From contig MU277689.1 in NCBI GenBank assembly GCA_022385805.1, forward strand, positions 374,758 through 404,635: a DNA stretch of 29,878 nucleotides. The letters run 5' to 3'. The translations under genes were made by a program, and so were the position numbers. Positions 1 to 11,709 of the stretch are shown piece after piece (within the stretch, counting starts at the first letter, position 1; each line of letters opens with the position of its first letter). The notes below the pieces were generated by a model that saw only the letters and a list, made by a program, of their open reading frames with translations, did no database searches and had not been told where the DNA came from. This stretch comes from Pilatotrama ljubarskyi (taxonomy: Eukaryota; Basidiomycota; Agaricomycetes; Polyporales; Polyporaceae).

Positions 1-41
1 CGAGTTTTTTGCGAGCACGGAGGGCCTCTAGGCACCCGGAC

Positions 42-2099
42 ATGGTGGACGAGAACAAGAAGTGTGCGTTGCAAATGAAGAGTACTGAGCGCATGTCTGG
101 GCATTCTTGAGCACCAAATATGGGGACGTGCAATTATAGGCGATCGGGGATCGAGATCCATGAGCTGCTGTACCTGCCTTAGACTGGGTTAGGGTTAGCA
201 GCTCTGAAAGAGGGGTTATCCCGAGGTTATCCCCTTTGGATAACGGACATAACACCTCCACGTTTCCCGCAACAGCACCGGGCGGGCTGTCGTACCGAAC
301 GCAGGCGGCACTTCAGAGGACATCCAGCACAGACGCCGCCACATCCTCCTCTCTGTCTCCCTTCATGGCCTCGCCATCACCGTCCGACGTGGCCAGCAAC
401 GATGGCTCTACGTCCCGCCGTTCCCTTGACGGAGAGCGCATCCTTGGCTCTCCCCCACCGCTGAACGGCGTGCAGCACTCTCCGAACGGAAATGCCTATC
501 AAGACTCAGATGATTTGGATCCTTTTCAAAGACTTGAACGGGAACTGCAGCGGACAAGGGAGGAGAAGGATGCACTCGCCACGCAGTACCGAAATCTGCT
601 GGCGAAGCTCACCACCATGCGGACGACCCTCGGGAACAAGCTGAAGCAGGATGCCGTACGTCCGACTCAATGCCCTTACTTTCTCTGGTATCTTGACCAG
701 GCATGCATAGGAAGAACTCGACCGTCAAGAACAGCTTGTGCAGCAGCTGACGGCGCAGAACGAGGACCTCGCCGCAACAGTCGAGACGTTGAAAGCCGAA
801 CTCATTGCATCGAACGAGGAGGCCGAGCGGGCATCCAAGGAAGTCGAGACTATGCGGAACCGCGCTCTTCAAGACAGCGCGCAGGAGACGTTCTTGCGCG
901 AGCGCGAGCTGCGTGAATTGCAGGCCGAGCTCGAACAATGTCGAATAGAGCGAGACGAGTGGGAGCAGAAGGCGCTGCAGGAGCACATCGCGGCAGATGA
1001 GGCGCGGACAGTCGCTGAATCGCTGAGGCGTGACTTGGAGGTTGAGCGGGACGCTAGGATGCGTGCGGAGGGGAGCCTGGAAGTGGAGCGCGAGAAGTGC
1101 AACAACCTGCAGTCGGTTCTGGAGGACTTTCAGGCTGGTGCGCCCCATCCTCGTCGTTCTTGCTGCGCCTTGACTGATCGTACTATAGGCAAGGAGCACG
1201 ACCTCAAGCAAGCCGTGAAGGACTACGAGAGTCAACTCACGCAAGTCACGCAGTCACTGGCAGAGTACAAGAGTCGTGCGCTGAACGCCGAACTGCAACT
1301 CGAGGAATCCTCCACAAACAACAACAGAGTGCAGGAACTCGAGAAGGAGGTCAAGGAGAAGAGCATTCTTATCGGCAAGCTACGCCATGAAGGTGCGAAA
1401 CTACTCCGTTTCCGCTTCTCCTATATCTCACATAGGTTCTCCAGCGGTGATCATGAACGAGCATCTCATGGAAGCCCTCCGCCGCCTCCGACGATCATCA
1501 ACCGACACCAACGTCGATCGACGACTGGTCTCCAACGTCCTCCTCTCCTTCCTCACCACCCCCCGCGCCGACTCAAAGCGCTTCGAGATGCTTTCCCTTC
1601 TTGCCACCATCCTATCCTGGTCTGACGACGAGCGGGAAAAGGCGGGCTTGCAACGACGAGCCGGCGCGCCGAACAGCTCGTCTACATCGTCGTTGCCATC
1701 ATTATTCGGCAGGTCATCTACGTCTACTCCGTCGGGCAAGCCTGCAGAGCTTGAGAAGACCGATGAGACCGAGGTATGGCCCTTCATGGAGCACATTATC
1801 TGTAGATGCGCTGACGCGAGGCATGACAGTCATTCTCCCGCCTATGGGTTGAATTCCTCCTGACCGAGGCAGCAGCTGGAGAAGGCTCCTCCCCACCACC
1901 AAAATCGCCCCGCTCTCCCTCCGTACGTCCAAACGGCTCCCTCCCGAGCTCGCCTACGCTGCCTACGACACGACTGTCGCCCATCGGACTGGGAGGCTCG
2001 AGGCGATTGGCGTCCTTCACCTCAGCAGCAATGGCGAGCTCACCGGATTTGCAGCTGTCAAGTCCGCCGAGGAAGGGTAAGGAGCGTGCTGATCCGTGA
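42..2099 (+). CDS. GRIP-domain golgin (Imh1-like), six exons
   Basis: Coiled-coil tether that should bind the trans-Golgi through a C-terminal GRIP domain, which in this family recognises Arl1-GTP. Predicted exons are 42-63, 183-655, 711-1137, 1189-1392, 1436-1773 and 1830-2099; phases agree throughout and give about 577 residues. The N-terminal third is Ser/Pro rich. Long charged heptad-like stretches follow, rich in Glu, Arg, Lys and Gln and starting near LERELQRTREEKD. The GRIP region begins around MNEHLMEALRRLRR and continues through NVLLSFLTTPRADSKRFEML and LATILSWSDDER. The last exon gives LWVEFLLTEAA and a Ser/Pro tail. The 51-nt intron at 1138-1188 keeps the frame open, so retention would be tolerated. 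The first exon (ATG at 42) is the least certain part: the alternative donor at 62 with acceptor at 192 also keeps frame. Upstream exons outside the window cannot be excluded. Confidence 0.85.
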
Positions 2100-2349
2100 G
2101 CAAGGGGCTTTCGTCTGTCGGAGCTGTACATGTCATGGGTCATCGGAGATTTTGGACAGTACTATTTATGGGGTGGACATGAGCTATCAGGGGAATACCT
2201 TTGGCGTCGCAGTACTGCAGCTCGTAGGATGCAGACTGCTGGCGCTCCATACACCGAGTCCGCTATCATCTGTACTACTAATCATTCATTCCGTCCGCCA
2301 CGTTCATTTCTTCTTCCTAGGGCTTCGCTTGGATTGATCATTGCATCGT

Positions 2350-2950
2350 TCTGCGGGATGCGTCAAGACGTGCACCCAAGGTAGCTGTCTAGGAATGGGG
2401 ATACATACCAGTAAAAGGTGCCTTTCCGAATCGGCATCGGATGCCTCTCAGGATGCTGCTTGACCTGCTCGCGATGAAAATCGCGCAGCTTTGCGCTCGC
2501 GGCCGGTTCCACCAACCCGGCTCCCTCCAATTGCTCCACCGCTGTGATGATCCAATGCAGACACCCAGAACCGGTCTCGTCGAACATGTACCGGTCCACG
2601 CCCTTCTCGATCAGCAGATCGAGTAACTGCTGAATAGTAGGCAGGGGCGACCCTGCAGTGGCGATGGAGAGTTCGACCTTCGGCTCGGCGTCGAGACCCG
2701 TGCTTTCCTTGCTGGCAACGTAGACGGTCCCCACTGGCGGGTTGGCTGGGATCATGTCCACCACGACGGATTGCGTCTTCGTGAGGACGGCAGGCTCGGA
2801 AGGAGAGAGCAGCATGTAGAGCTGCCAGTGAAACACGTTCGGCTCGTTCAATGTCGTATTGATCGTGCCGGATGCGGTGATGAGGATGGAGTTAACGGTC
2901 CGTTGTCTGTCCGCTTGGAGGAGCGGTTTGTCGTACACTGTGCTGGGCAT
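2350..2950 (-). CDS. DUF7770-like fungal protein of unknown function
   Basis: The ATG is at 2950. The reading frame runs to a stop at 2363 (195 residues) if unspliced. A GTATGT donor at 2408 with an acceptor at 2351 (58-nt intron) would end the protein at a TGA completed across the junction (2350), leaving a C-terminus of KGTFY. I prefer the spliced form because the intron size is typical and, from memory, related proteins end near GTFY. Recognisable blocks are VNSILITASGT near the start, FHWQLYMLL (the H-W motif), a central TIQQLLDLLIEKGVDRYMFD, and GSGCLHWIITAVEQLE. These resemble the fungal DUF7770 family by memory only. No catalytic motif, signal peptide or membrane segment is visible. 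It is convergent with the golgin gene, about 250 bp away. Confidence 0.65.
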
Positions 2951-4077
2951 CTTGTACTAGCACTGGTTGTGGATGGATGGCGGTTGATGATACGCCTGGG
3001 ATGAACGCTCTACCCTTGACGGTTCCGCTCGTTCAATGAAGACGCCTTAATGTCGATGTTCTGCCCTGGGATAAGATCAGTCTCTTGAAATACAGACTGT
3101 CTGGAGTCTGTCCAATGGTTCGTCGTCGAGTTAGACCCTCATCCCTTCGACAATCTGGAACAGTGGGACACTTACGCGCGCACCGCGATATGAAGTCGTG
3201 GCTTTTGGGGAAGGTACTTTGACATTACGAACCATAGACGAGTTTGAATTGCACTAGCATGAGAATTGGAAGAAGCCGTGTGCACTGACACGTGCTGCCT
3301 CTGTACAACTTCGATTGTGATTCATTACGGAACACCTCGTAATCTCACACATTCCAGAGTAGCAGCTGTCTCAATTGAATGAATGCGCTACGCCGTTCAT
3401 GTTGCAGCGCCGTGCAACGCCTGAGCAGTCCTGATCAGCAGTCATGGTGTGGTCAGCGGGCGTGCGAATCTCGACGATTGCCTCTTTTGGAGGATGCGGC
3501 GTGTGTACTGCCACCGGCGGGCCGCGTCGATCACGATCGCGATTGTGCCGTGTGCGGAGGCCATTCCGCCACTGAGCCCAAGGGTCAACTCTCCTCGACT
3601 TCCCCCGTCATGCTCGCGCAACTGTCCATGTCGCCTAGATGTATTGCTAATTAGATATCGTGCTCAGGCCTCGCAGAATGAAACAAATGTGTCATAGAGA
3701 TGACAGCCGCGGGAGAACATGACCTTCAAGTTAGAGTCTGCGCCGCCGCCAGTGCACCACTTGCTTACGATTCCTCTGGCAATCCCATACATATGCGGAC
3801 GATTATGACCATGCCAGACGCAGAGAATCTAGCATCATTCTGGAGATTACTCAACGACAGTACAGTAAAGCGTTTCGTGACGAGGTCCAACCGGTACCGC
3901 GAGAGTCTCGAATCCCATGCCGAAAGATGACGTCAGATGCTGTAGTAATCGGTATAAGAGCCTAGTGCGCCTGGACGCGCTATGTCCGCCTTCGCACGTC
4001 TTGCCTCCATCTCTCGCTGTCTCCCGGCGAGGACTGCGTACGTTCAGTGCAACCACACGGTCAGACTCGCGCACACA
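2951..4077. other. Intergenic region with no supported gene
   Basis: About 1.1 kb between two divergent genes. Short open frames exist on both strands, such as 3379-3654 and 3700-3930 on plus and an ATG-less open stretch of about 74 codons near 3443-3666 on minus. None shows a recognisable domain or convincing splice structure. The right end carries the GST promoter elements listed separately. Confidence 0.6.
3928..3959 (+). promoter_or_regulatory. CRE-type site and TATA box of the GST gene
   Basis: A perfect TGACGTCA palindrome at 3928-3935 is the core recognised by CREB/ATF-type bZIP factors. TATAAGA lies at 3953-3959. Transcription from this TATA box would start near 3985 or later, which argues for the ATG at 4078 and against the in-frame ATG at 3982. 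Function is inferred from motif and position only. Confidence 0.45.
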
Positions 4078-4981
4078 ATGACCCCACCTAAGAGGAAGCG
4101 TACTGAGGACTACGTCCTGTACTACGTGAGTACGCGATCGCAGGTCATGAAATGCAATAAGACTGAGATTGCTCTAGTGGCCTGAGATACCCGGACGTGG
4201 TGAATACGTCCGCCTCGCGCTCGAGTATGCAGGCATTCCGTACACGGAACGGTTAACCAACGATGTCTTGGAGACCGTATCGTCCACCGCCAAAGTCGGC
4301 GCACCTCCCCACTTCGCACCTCCCGCGCTTCAGCTCCCCTCAGGTCGCGTTATCTCCCAGACCGCGAACATTCTCAATCACATCGCCCCCCGATGCGGCC
4401 TCGCAGGCGAGTGGGGTAATAAGCTTAACACGCACGGCGAGGATGCGCGCGAGACCGTCCGGGCGCTTGACGAGGATGAGATCGAGAAGGCAGAGGAGGA
4501 GCGCAGCATCGTCAACCAGCTTGTCATGACTGCGCTAGACTGGCAGAACGAGACGCACGACGTCCACCACCCGATCGCGGGCTCGCTCTACTACGAGGAC
4601 CAGAAGGAGGAGGCCCTGCGCGCGGCCAAGGTTTTTCGCCAGACCCGCATCCCACGCTTCCTCGAGTACTTCGAGAGCGTGCTGACGTCGAATCCCGCGA
4701 CGGCCAAGCATGCCGACAATCCGTTCGCGCAGACGTACCTCGTGGGGTCACGCACGACCACCGCTGACCTGGTGTTGTTCCACGTCATCGATGGGGTGCT
4801 CTTCCAGTTCCCGAAGCGCATGGCCAAGCTCCGGGAGAGCAAGAAGTACGAGAACGTGTTCAAGTTGCACGAGCGCGTTCAGGGGGAGAAGGGGATTAAG
4901 GAATACATTGCGAGCGGAAAGAGGCAGAAGTTCAGCATGGGTATCTTCCGCCGCTATGAGGAGCTGGACGGGGAGGACTAG
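4078..4981 (+). CDS. Glutathione S-transferase
   Basis: Conjugates or transfers glutathione, most likely to electrophilic xenobiotics or endogenous products, in the cytosol. Exons are 4078-4125 and 4178-4981 (52-nt intron), giving 283 residues. The acceptor at 4177 was chosen because it restores YVLYY-WPEIPGRGEYVRL, the usual N-terminal thioredoxin-fold opening in this family. ISQTANILNHIAPR is the glutathione gamma-glutamyl contact region. The helical C-terminal domain carries DVHHPIAGSLYYEDQKEEA and a late GIFRRYEELD. An in-frame ATG at 3982 would add a 32-residue Arg-rich leader without acidic residues that could act as a mitochondrial presequence, but it sits too close to the TATA box. 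The stop lies 32 bp from the stop of the convergent F-box gene, so the 3' UTRs probably overlap. Confidence 0.9.
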
Positions 4982-5013
4982 GAGGAGTGACGTTTGTACG
5001 ATCTGTATCAGGA

Positions 5014-6533
5014 TCACTGCTGCGCATAACTATCAAACCTAGTAACACAGGCGACAGCCCGGGCTTCTGCCAAACTTGATGAGGAAAAGGTTGACCGCAG
5101 CTCTGATATGTGTGAGCAGCTCCCGGTGCTCTTCTGCTTCGCACCGCACTGTGCGCGAGATACTACGCATTCCGCGAGTAACTTCAACGCATCGCGCGAA
5201 TGCTCCACGCCATCGAAGCGGGTGTGGATGCTCAGGCGGACTAAGCTCGGGCAGCGCGCTACTCCCGCCTGACCTTGGTCCGTGAGTGAGAATGGTACTA
5301 GGCCTGACAAAATGGTGGCGAGGGCCTCCGGTTTAATCCTGGGCATCGTCAACTGTACTTCCTGGAGCGATGGGTAGACGTCGAACAGCTCCGCCCACGT
5401 CTCCGCGGTCCCTTCAGGCCCTCGAGATTGAAGAAGAAACTGCGGATGGGTACGAAGGGCATCACGTGGGAGATACTGCGAAGGCCCACGCACTCTCGCG
5501 TAGTAGGAGGCGGCGTCCATAGCATCAGAGATAGCGTGTCCTGGACTTTGCGTGGCCAAGGGTTGTACGGGGACGAGAGCCCTCTCCATTGGCCAGCGCG
5601 TCACGTTCACCACCATCATCCGGTCAAGGATCGGACGCATGCGCGGGGGAATGACTCGTCCTACTTCATCTCCCACGCAACTCACGCGCAGATCGAAGTT
5701 TGGAATGTCGATAGGAAATTCGAGGGGTGGAAGGAAGAAAGAGATGAACGGGAAGTCTCCGTTGATGGAGAAGACGCGCAGACGGGGTAAGCGGACGACA
5801 CCGCGAGTAGAGCGTCTGGTAAACTCATCTGGGTTCTTCGGAAGAGGTGGATATAGAGAATGCCAGACGTAGAGCTCCTCCAAGCCCGGGTTGAGCGCCA
5901 CGAGCTCGAGGAACTGTCGAGAATCGCGTTGTCCGGGGTGACCACGGGGGCATGAGTAGTAGAGTTTTAATACGCGTAGGGTCCGCCAGGAGTCTCGAAG
6001 AAGCGGCAGGACAGTGTCACTGACTACGAGCGACCGAAGATGCGGCAGAAGGCTCGCGCTCGCGAGCGCCAGGCAGTCAATGGTGTCCACGCTATTCCAC
6101 CAAGCCTTGTCCTTAACAGGGACCAGCTCCAGACTCTCCAGCACCGGCAAGCCAGCACTGGACAATCCGCGAAGGAGTTCGTACTGTCTGTTACCGAGAC
6201 ACAGACGAGCGGAAAGCGAGCGGATGCGGTGCGCGTGCGGGAGAGTAAGGTCGAGCGCTTCTCGACTAGCTAGACCGGGCTGCAAGACACGCACGTCGAT
6301 GGTGCAGTCGTGTGAGCCCGCAAGGAGGAGGGAGACTCGATGCAGGTGGGGGCTCGTATCGATCTGTCGCAAGAAGCGAGGCGTGGAGACGACGGAGTCA
6401 TACCAGAGGCGACAACTTACCATCTTAAGCGAAGGGTCTGAGAGGGAGAGTCCTTTTTCTCGGGGTGCTCGAAGACAGCTGAGAGGAGTAATATCTCCGC
6501 AAGAAGCTCTATTGGAAGGGCGTGTATCGCCAT
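5014..6533 (-). CDS. F-box protein with a frame break inside the F-box
   Basis: F-box proteins recruit substrates to SCF ubiquitin ligases through Skp1. The likely start is the ATG at 6533 (MAIHALPIELLAEILLLSA, a classic F-box opening). That frame stops at 6417. The rest of the F-box (PSLKMVSCRLWYDSVVSTP) and about 470 further residues lie in another frame that runs to 5014. The two halves would join if the A5 run on the coding strand (T5 at 6454-6458) had one more base. Both frames are open for some distance around this point, and I see no intron with a good donor that bridges them. The C-terminal part contains Leu-rich stretches (RIRSLSARLCLGNRQYELL, LRSLVVSDTVLPLLRDSW, LEELYVWHSL), typical of basidiomycete F-box/LRR-like proteins. 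It may be a pseudogene, a sequencing error, or a gene starting at 6423 without an F-box. Confidence 0.7.
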
Positions 6534-7957
6534 GGACGATTGGCCAACACGTGAGACTGATTGGGCAGGCGAATGCGCGTCAGGCAGGCTGAAGTGTCGG
6601 GGAAGAAGGGAGCCCTGGAGTGTAGGCATCCTGGCGCGTTCTGACTCTGGGTTTCTGCCGCTCGCAATAGAATGTCTGCAGAGGGGGAGGTGTGGGTGCC
6701 CTGGGGGGATAGGTCCTACCGATGATGAGGTATCGGTCGAAGGCGGTCGGAGCCCTCCGAGTCCGAATCTCTCCCGAGTCCCGAAGAATGCGACGTGTAC
6801 TCGCGCGAGTAGTCCCACCAAGGCATTCTGCATGACGGTGTTCTACTGCATGTTTGTATGTTTGTCAGATTGCAGGACGTCCCACTGACTGATGTATAGT
6901 CCGTAACTTGAAGCCCGCGGATTTGGAGAGCGGTGATTCGTGCAACGGCAGACTTCCACAAGCACTGGTTGGTTCACAATGAGGAGGCGGCCTGTGACAG
7001 CGCAGTCTACAAGGGGTATATGTCAGAGCACCAGCCCAGATTGATGTCTCTCGCGGCAATTCGGGTGTGGTTTGGCAGAAAGTACATACCGTGTGTCGTC
7101 GTGAGAGCAACGATCGACAGTCACTCAGTGAGATCCTTTGCCGATTCGTCCGATCTCGATCAGATTGCGATCGTACCAGTACCGCCGACGCGCCATCACT
7201 GTCACGCCCACCACTACTCATGAATGTTTCTGCAAGCCAATTTCCCCTGTATGGCATGCCAGCAGATATGTCCGACTCTGCGTTCGCAGTTGCTAATCCG
7301 ACATAGTTGCACATGCAGAGCGAAAGCACCCTTTGGTTAGGAGAGCTCCGAGGAGCGAACACGTGGATTGTTTCTCTTTGCAACAACTTCGCGACCTACT
7401 CAAGCTTTCCTCCAGGACGTGTTGAAACGTATGACAGGAGTTATCCTATCACTGCACCTCTAGCAGTTGAGATGTGAATATCCAACTGTCCATGGATGCG
7501 GACAACTGCGACATATTTAGTAGGGGCCGGGTTCACTGGCACTTGCGCTTTTGCAGTGGCACGGGACGGACCTCGCAAGTTCCATTATAGGGTCCCATAA
7601 GCCCGCACTTGCAAGGGGATTCGCCTCATACTCGACCGCAACAGCGGAGGAACCATGCCTGTCCGTTCCATGCCCGGTCCTAGGCAATTGTTCCTTGCCG
7701 GTCGCTAAAGCCGGTTCGGCCGTCTACACGGTGGCACACCAATTCTGTCTCCCCGGCCGCACCTGAAACAAGACACTCGCTCGTCTGCCCTTGTGGTGTC
7801 GGTACTGGCAAAAGAAGGCCGACCCTCAGTCGGCTGCCGGTGTATTGCCTAGCCACATAAAATGGCCGTCGATTCGACTCCGAGGACGTCAGGATACCCG
7901 ACTCGCATACACCCATTCGACAACTCAGCCTCGCACCTATCCGGAGAAGAGACCAAA
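6534..7957. other. Intergenic region with no supported gene
   Basis: About 1.4 kb between two divergent genes. A 173-codon open frame on the minus strand (6865-7386) has no recognisable domain and a Cys/Arg/Ser-rich composition like translated noncoding DNA. A TATA-like ACATAAAAT at about 7855 lies roughly 100 bp before the peptidase start and could be its promoter. Confidence 0.55.
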
Positions 7958-9364
7958 CATGCGCCAGCTGCCCGCCTTCCTCGCTCTTGCGTCTTCGCTC
8001 CTCGCAGTGTCCGCCGCGCCCCCGTCCGTCCACGTCGAAATCGACATCCCCATCCCTGCGCCGCTCAGCGACTCCAGGGCGGAGCACCCAGGGCTCCATC
8101 GCGCGAACCATGGCCGCACTGCCTCTGCTCCAGCCACCGAGTCCGCTTTCGCCACCATCATAGACTGCGACGACTTTGTGCAGTTCCTCATACCGAAGGC
8201 CGCCGAGTTCGCCACCTACTACGTGCAGGACGCTGTCAGGCGCAGTGTCCCCCAGTTTCGCCCTCCCCGCCGGCGAGGCTGACATCCTCTCTCGGAGTAC
8301 AGGGCGTTGGAGGGGGACCCCACGGGATCTCGTCGAGGTACTGGTTCGGCGCACCGGACCCGGAGGGATACGAGGCCGTGAGGCTCGTGTTCAAGAACGT
8401 CGCGACGAACGACTTCAACCAGTGGACGCACCGCTGCGTCCCCCAGACCGATCCGGAATATGTGAGCACCGAAGCCAAGCATACGGTGGCCTACGTGGAC
8501 TCGGATCGGTGCGTGTCTCTTTCCCCGTCATCGTCCGCAGTGATGTCCGGTCGGCCGCCCCAAGCCTGTGAGTAACGCCCCGAATCGCTCGCCGGCGTCC
8601 GTCTAGCAGCTATCAGCTTGACCGGACGTGTGTGTCGAGATCGGGCCCGGCGGTTGGAGGGTGCACGGCTCGGACCTGCCCGCGTACTACTCTAGACCAC
8701 ATCAGCGCGGAGCTGGAGGTTGCACGCTCACCACGGCCTGGGACGACTCGGAACGAACAGCTTCGGCATAGTCAACCTCTGCCCGCGCTTCTTCGATATG
8801 CCCGTCACGGGCGGGCACTCCATGGCGAGCGTCATCGTCCACGAGGTACGTCCGTCCCCACGTCCGCGGGCCCGTGCCGTACTGCAGCACCCCAGGGAGT
8901 CGGCTGACCAAACCGCGCGCTACCGTTCTCTTCCCGCCTCGGGTGCTACTACTCGATACTCGTCGATGATGTTCTGGGTCCGAGTCCGCCGCGGCGCACG
9001 GCGCGCGCAGGCCACGCACTTCGACGACAACGGGCCGACGGACGAGGTCGTCGAGTACGGCTTCGCGCCGTGCCTCCAGCTCCGAGCGATCGAGAAGCAG
9101 CCGCACGAGGCGATCGCCAACGTCGCGGCGAGCTACGAGTTCTTCGCCAGCAACGTCTTTCCGCCGCCGCCCACGGCGTCCGCCGTCAGCGTGTACGACC
9201 GCGAGAGCCAGAGCTTGGGGAGTTTGGTTCTGCAGGAGGCCTTGAAGGGATGCCTGGGGGGCTCTAGGGGACGACACGACTGTTCGGACTCGGACGTTGC
9301 CAACAGCGAAGTGGGTTCAGGCCGAGCTTGGGTTCCGCCTTTCGGACTCGCAGGTGACCACTAG
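7958..9364 (+). CDS. Secreted M35-type (deuterolysin/aspzincin) metallopeptidase
   Basis: Extracellular zinc endopeptidase of the deuterolysin/peptidyl-Lys metalloendopeptidase group. The ATG at 7958 opens a clear signal peptide (MRQLPAFLALASSLLAVSAA). Later blocks are SSRYWFGAPDPEGYEAV, NSFGIVNLCPRFF, SVIVHE, and ATHFDDNGPTDEVVEYG. The exon ending at 8845 and the one starting at 9011 join as HEATH, the HExxH zinc site, followed by a TDxxxxYG segment supplying the third Asp ligand of aspzincins. Likely exons are 7958-8233, 8303-8508, a middle exon ending at 8845, and 9011-9364. The middle is unresolved: the region around 8560-8760 reads well in two different frames (LPAYYSRPHQRGAGG versus GTNSFGIV), so a missed intron or a one-base shift near 8740-8760 is possible. 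The donor at 8234 (GTCAGG) is weak. Confidence 0.72.
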
Positions 9365-9822
9365 CAGTAGTGAAAACGTCAACGAGAGTGAGGGGGGGGG
9401 GGATTCGAGACCTGGATCGTGACTGCACAAGCACAAGGGTGCCAACGACCGGCACTTGAAAGATGCCCTGTGCGCTGCAGGCCCGGGCATGAACGCGCTT
9501 GGAGACGCATCCGTAAAGTCGCGCAGGAGACAGCGCCCTGCATTCGTCTTCTCGAGGCTCTCACATCAAGTCTGGCTTCGAACATCCATTCGATTGAGAC
9601 CGTAGAGAAAGACACGAGACAAAGCCAGAGACAGGTGAGACTAGGAATAGTACAATACAGAAAAGGCAGGCCGGATACTCGCACCGACGACGACGCGCAA
9701 ACAGACAGAGATACAACAGCGTCCGTCCCCTCCTCCTCCCCCTCCCCTCCCAATAACAGACAACAGCCGCCACGCGCACGAGCCACGACGTGGGTGTGGT
9801 GACGCCACTCGGTGAGGGGCGC
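9365..9822. other. Convergent 3' intergenic region with G11 run
   Basis: 458 bp between the stops of the peptidase and H2B. It contains a run of 11 G at about 9392-9402. Long open frames on both strands here lack any recognisable content. The region presumably holds the 3' UTRs of both genes. Confidence 0.6.
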
Positions 9823-10467
<645 letters not shown>

Positions 10468-11076
10468 TGTTACTACAGATATCTCTCCTACTTGCTGGGG
10501 GTTCTGGTCGGTTTGAGTTCTGGGGCGGGTTCAAACGCGCGTTGTCTGAGCGTACGGGGCAAGGGCAGACGGCAGAGAAGGGCGTTCGAGAGGGTCAGAG
10601 AAGTGAGAAAGGGGGAGAAGGGGCAGCGGGCGGGTGGTGGTTCAAACTTGAAGTTGAGAGCCTCCCTCGCGCTTCGCGGCGTGTCGCTTATAAAGGGGCG
10701 CCACGGGCGTGTGTGGCGCTGTTTTGCTCGGCGCGACGCGTGTCACGTGCGGGCGCGTTGTTGAACGCCGATCAACAACGCGTGCCGCGGTCCCGTGCGA
10801 GACGCGCGGATCCGGAATGGAGGACGCGATGCATGGCGCATATAAAGAGACGCATGGGCGAAAGGAAGGGGCTTTGCGTATATTTCTGCGCTTGTTTGCC
10901 GCTCTGCCCTCTTTGCCGCCAAGCCTCAAGCCTCGGTGACTCGTAAGTTGCTTTGGCCGGGCTCGCGCCTTTTGTCTCGTTCGAGTACTTATGCCCGTCT
11001 CCCTCGCAGCCCTTCGCCACCCTACTCATTCACCGCCACCACCACCACCACCCACAACACAACAAAAATAACAACG
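10468..11076. promoter_or_regulatory. Bidirectional H2B/H2A promoter, copy 1
   Basis: The spacer separates divergent histone starts. A TATAAA-type box for H2A lies at 10841-10847 (TATAAAG). A reverse-oriented TATA sequence at 10688-10694 could serve H2B. CACGTG lies at 10744-10749, just left of a perfect 11-bp-arm palindrome. A consensus GTAAGT donor at 10943 and a pyrimidine-rich CTCGCAG acceptor ending at 11009 suggest a 67-nt intron in the H2A 5' UTR. The shared spacer should keep H2A and H2B expression coordinated. Confidence 0.65.
10754..10782. repeat. Palindrome in histone promoter 1
   Basis: Arms CGCGTTGTTGA and TCAACAACGCG (11 bp each, perfect) flank a 7-nt spacer. The inner TTGTTGA/TCAACAA core recurs in the second histone promoter, again next to CACGTG. 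Confidence 0.8.

Positions 11077-11709
<633 letters not shown>

Noticed and set aside
3443..3666. Open minus-strand stretch with a segment reading GTIAIVIDAARRWQYTRRIL
   Set aside because: No start codon early in the frame, no splice context and no recognised family; about 74 codons can arise by chance in GC-rich DNA.
6865..7386. 173-codon minus-strand open frame between the F-box and peptidase genes
   Set aside because: Composition resembles translated noncoding sequence, with no domain, and opposing frames are equally open.
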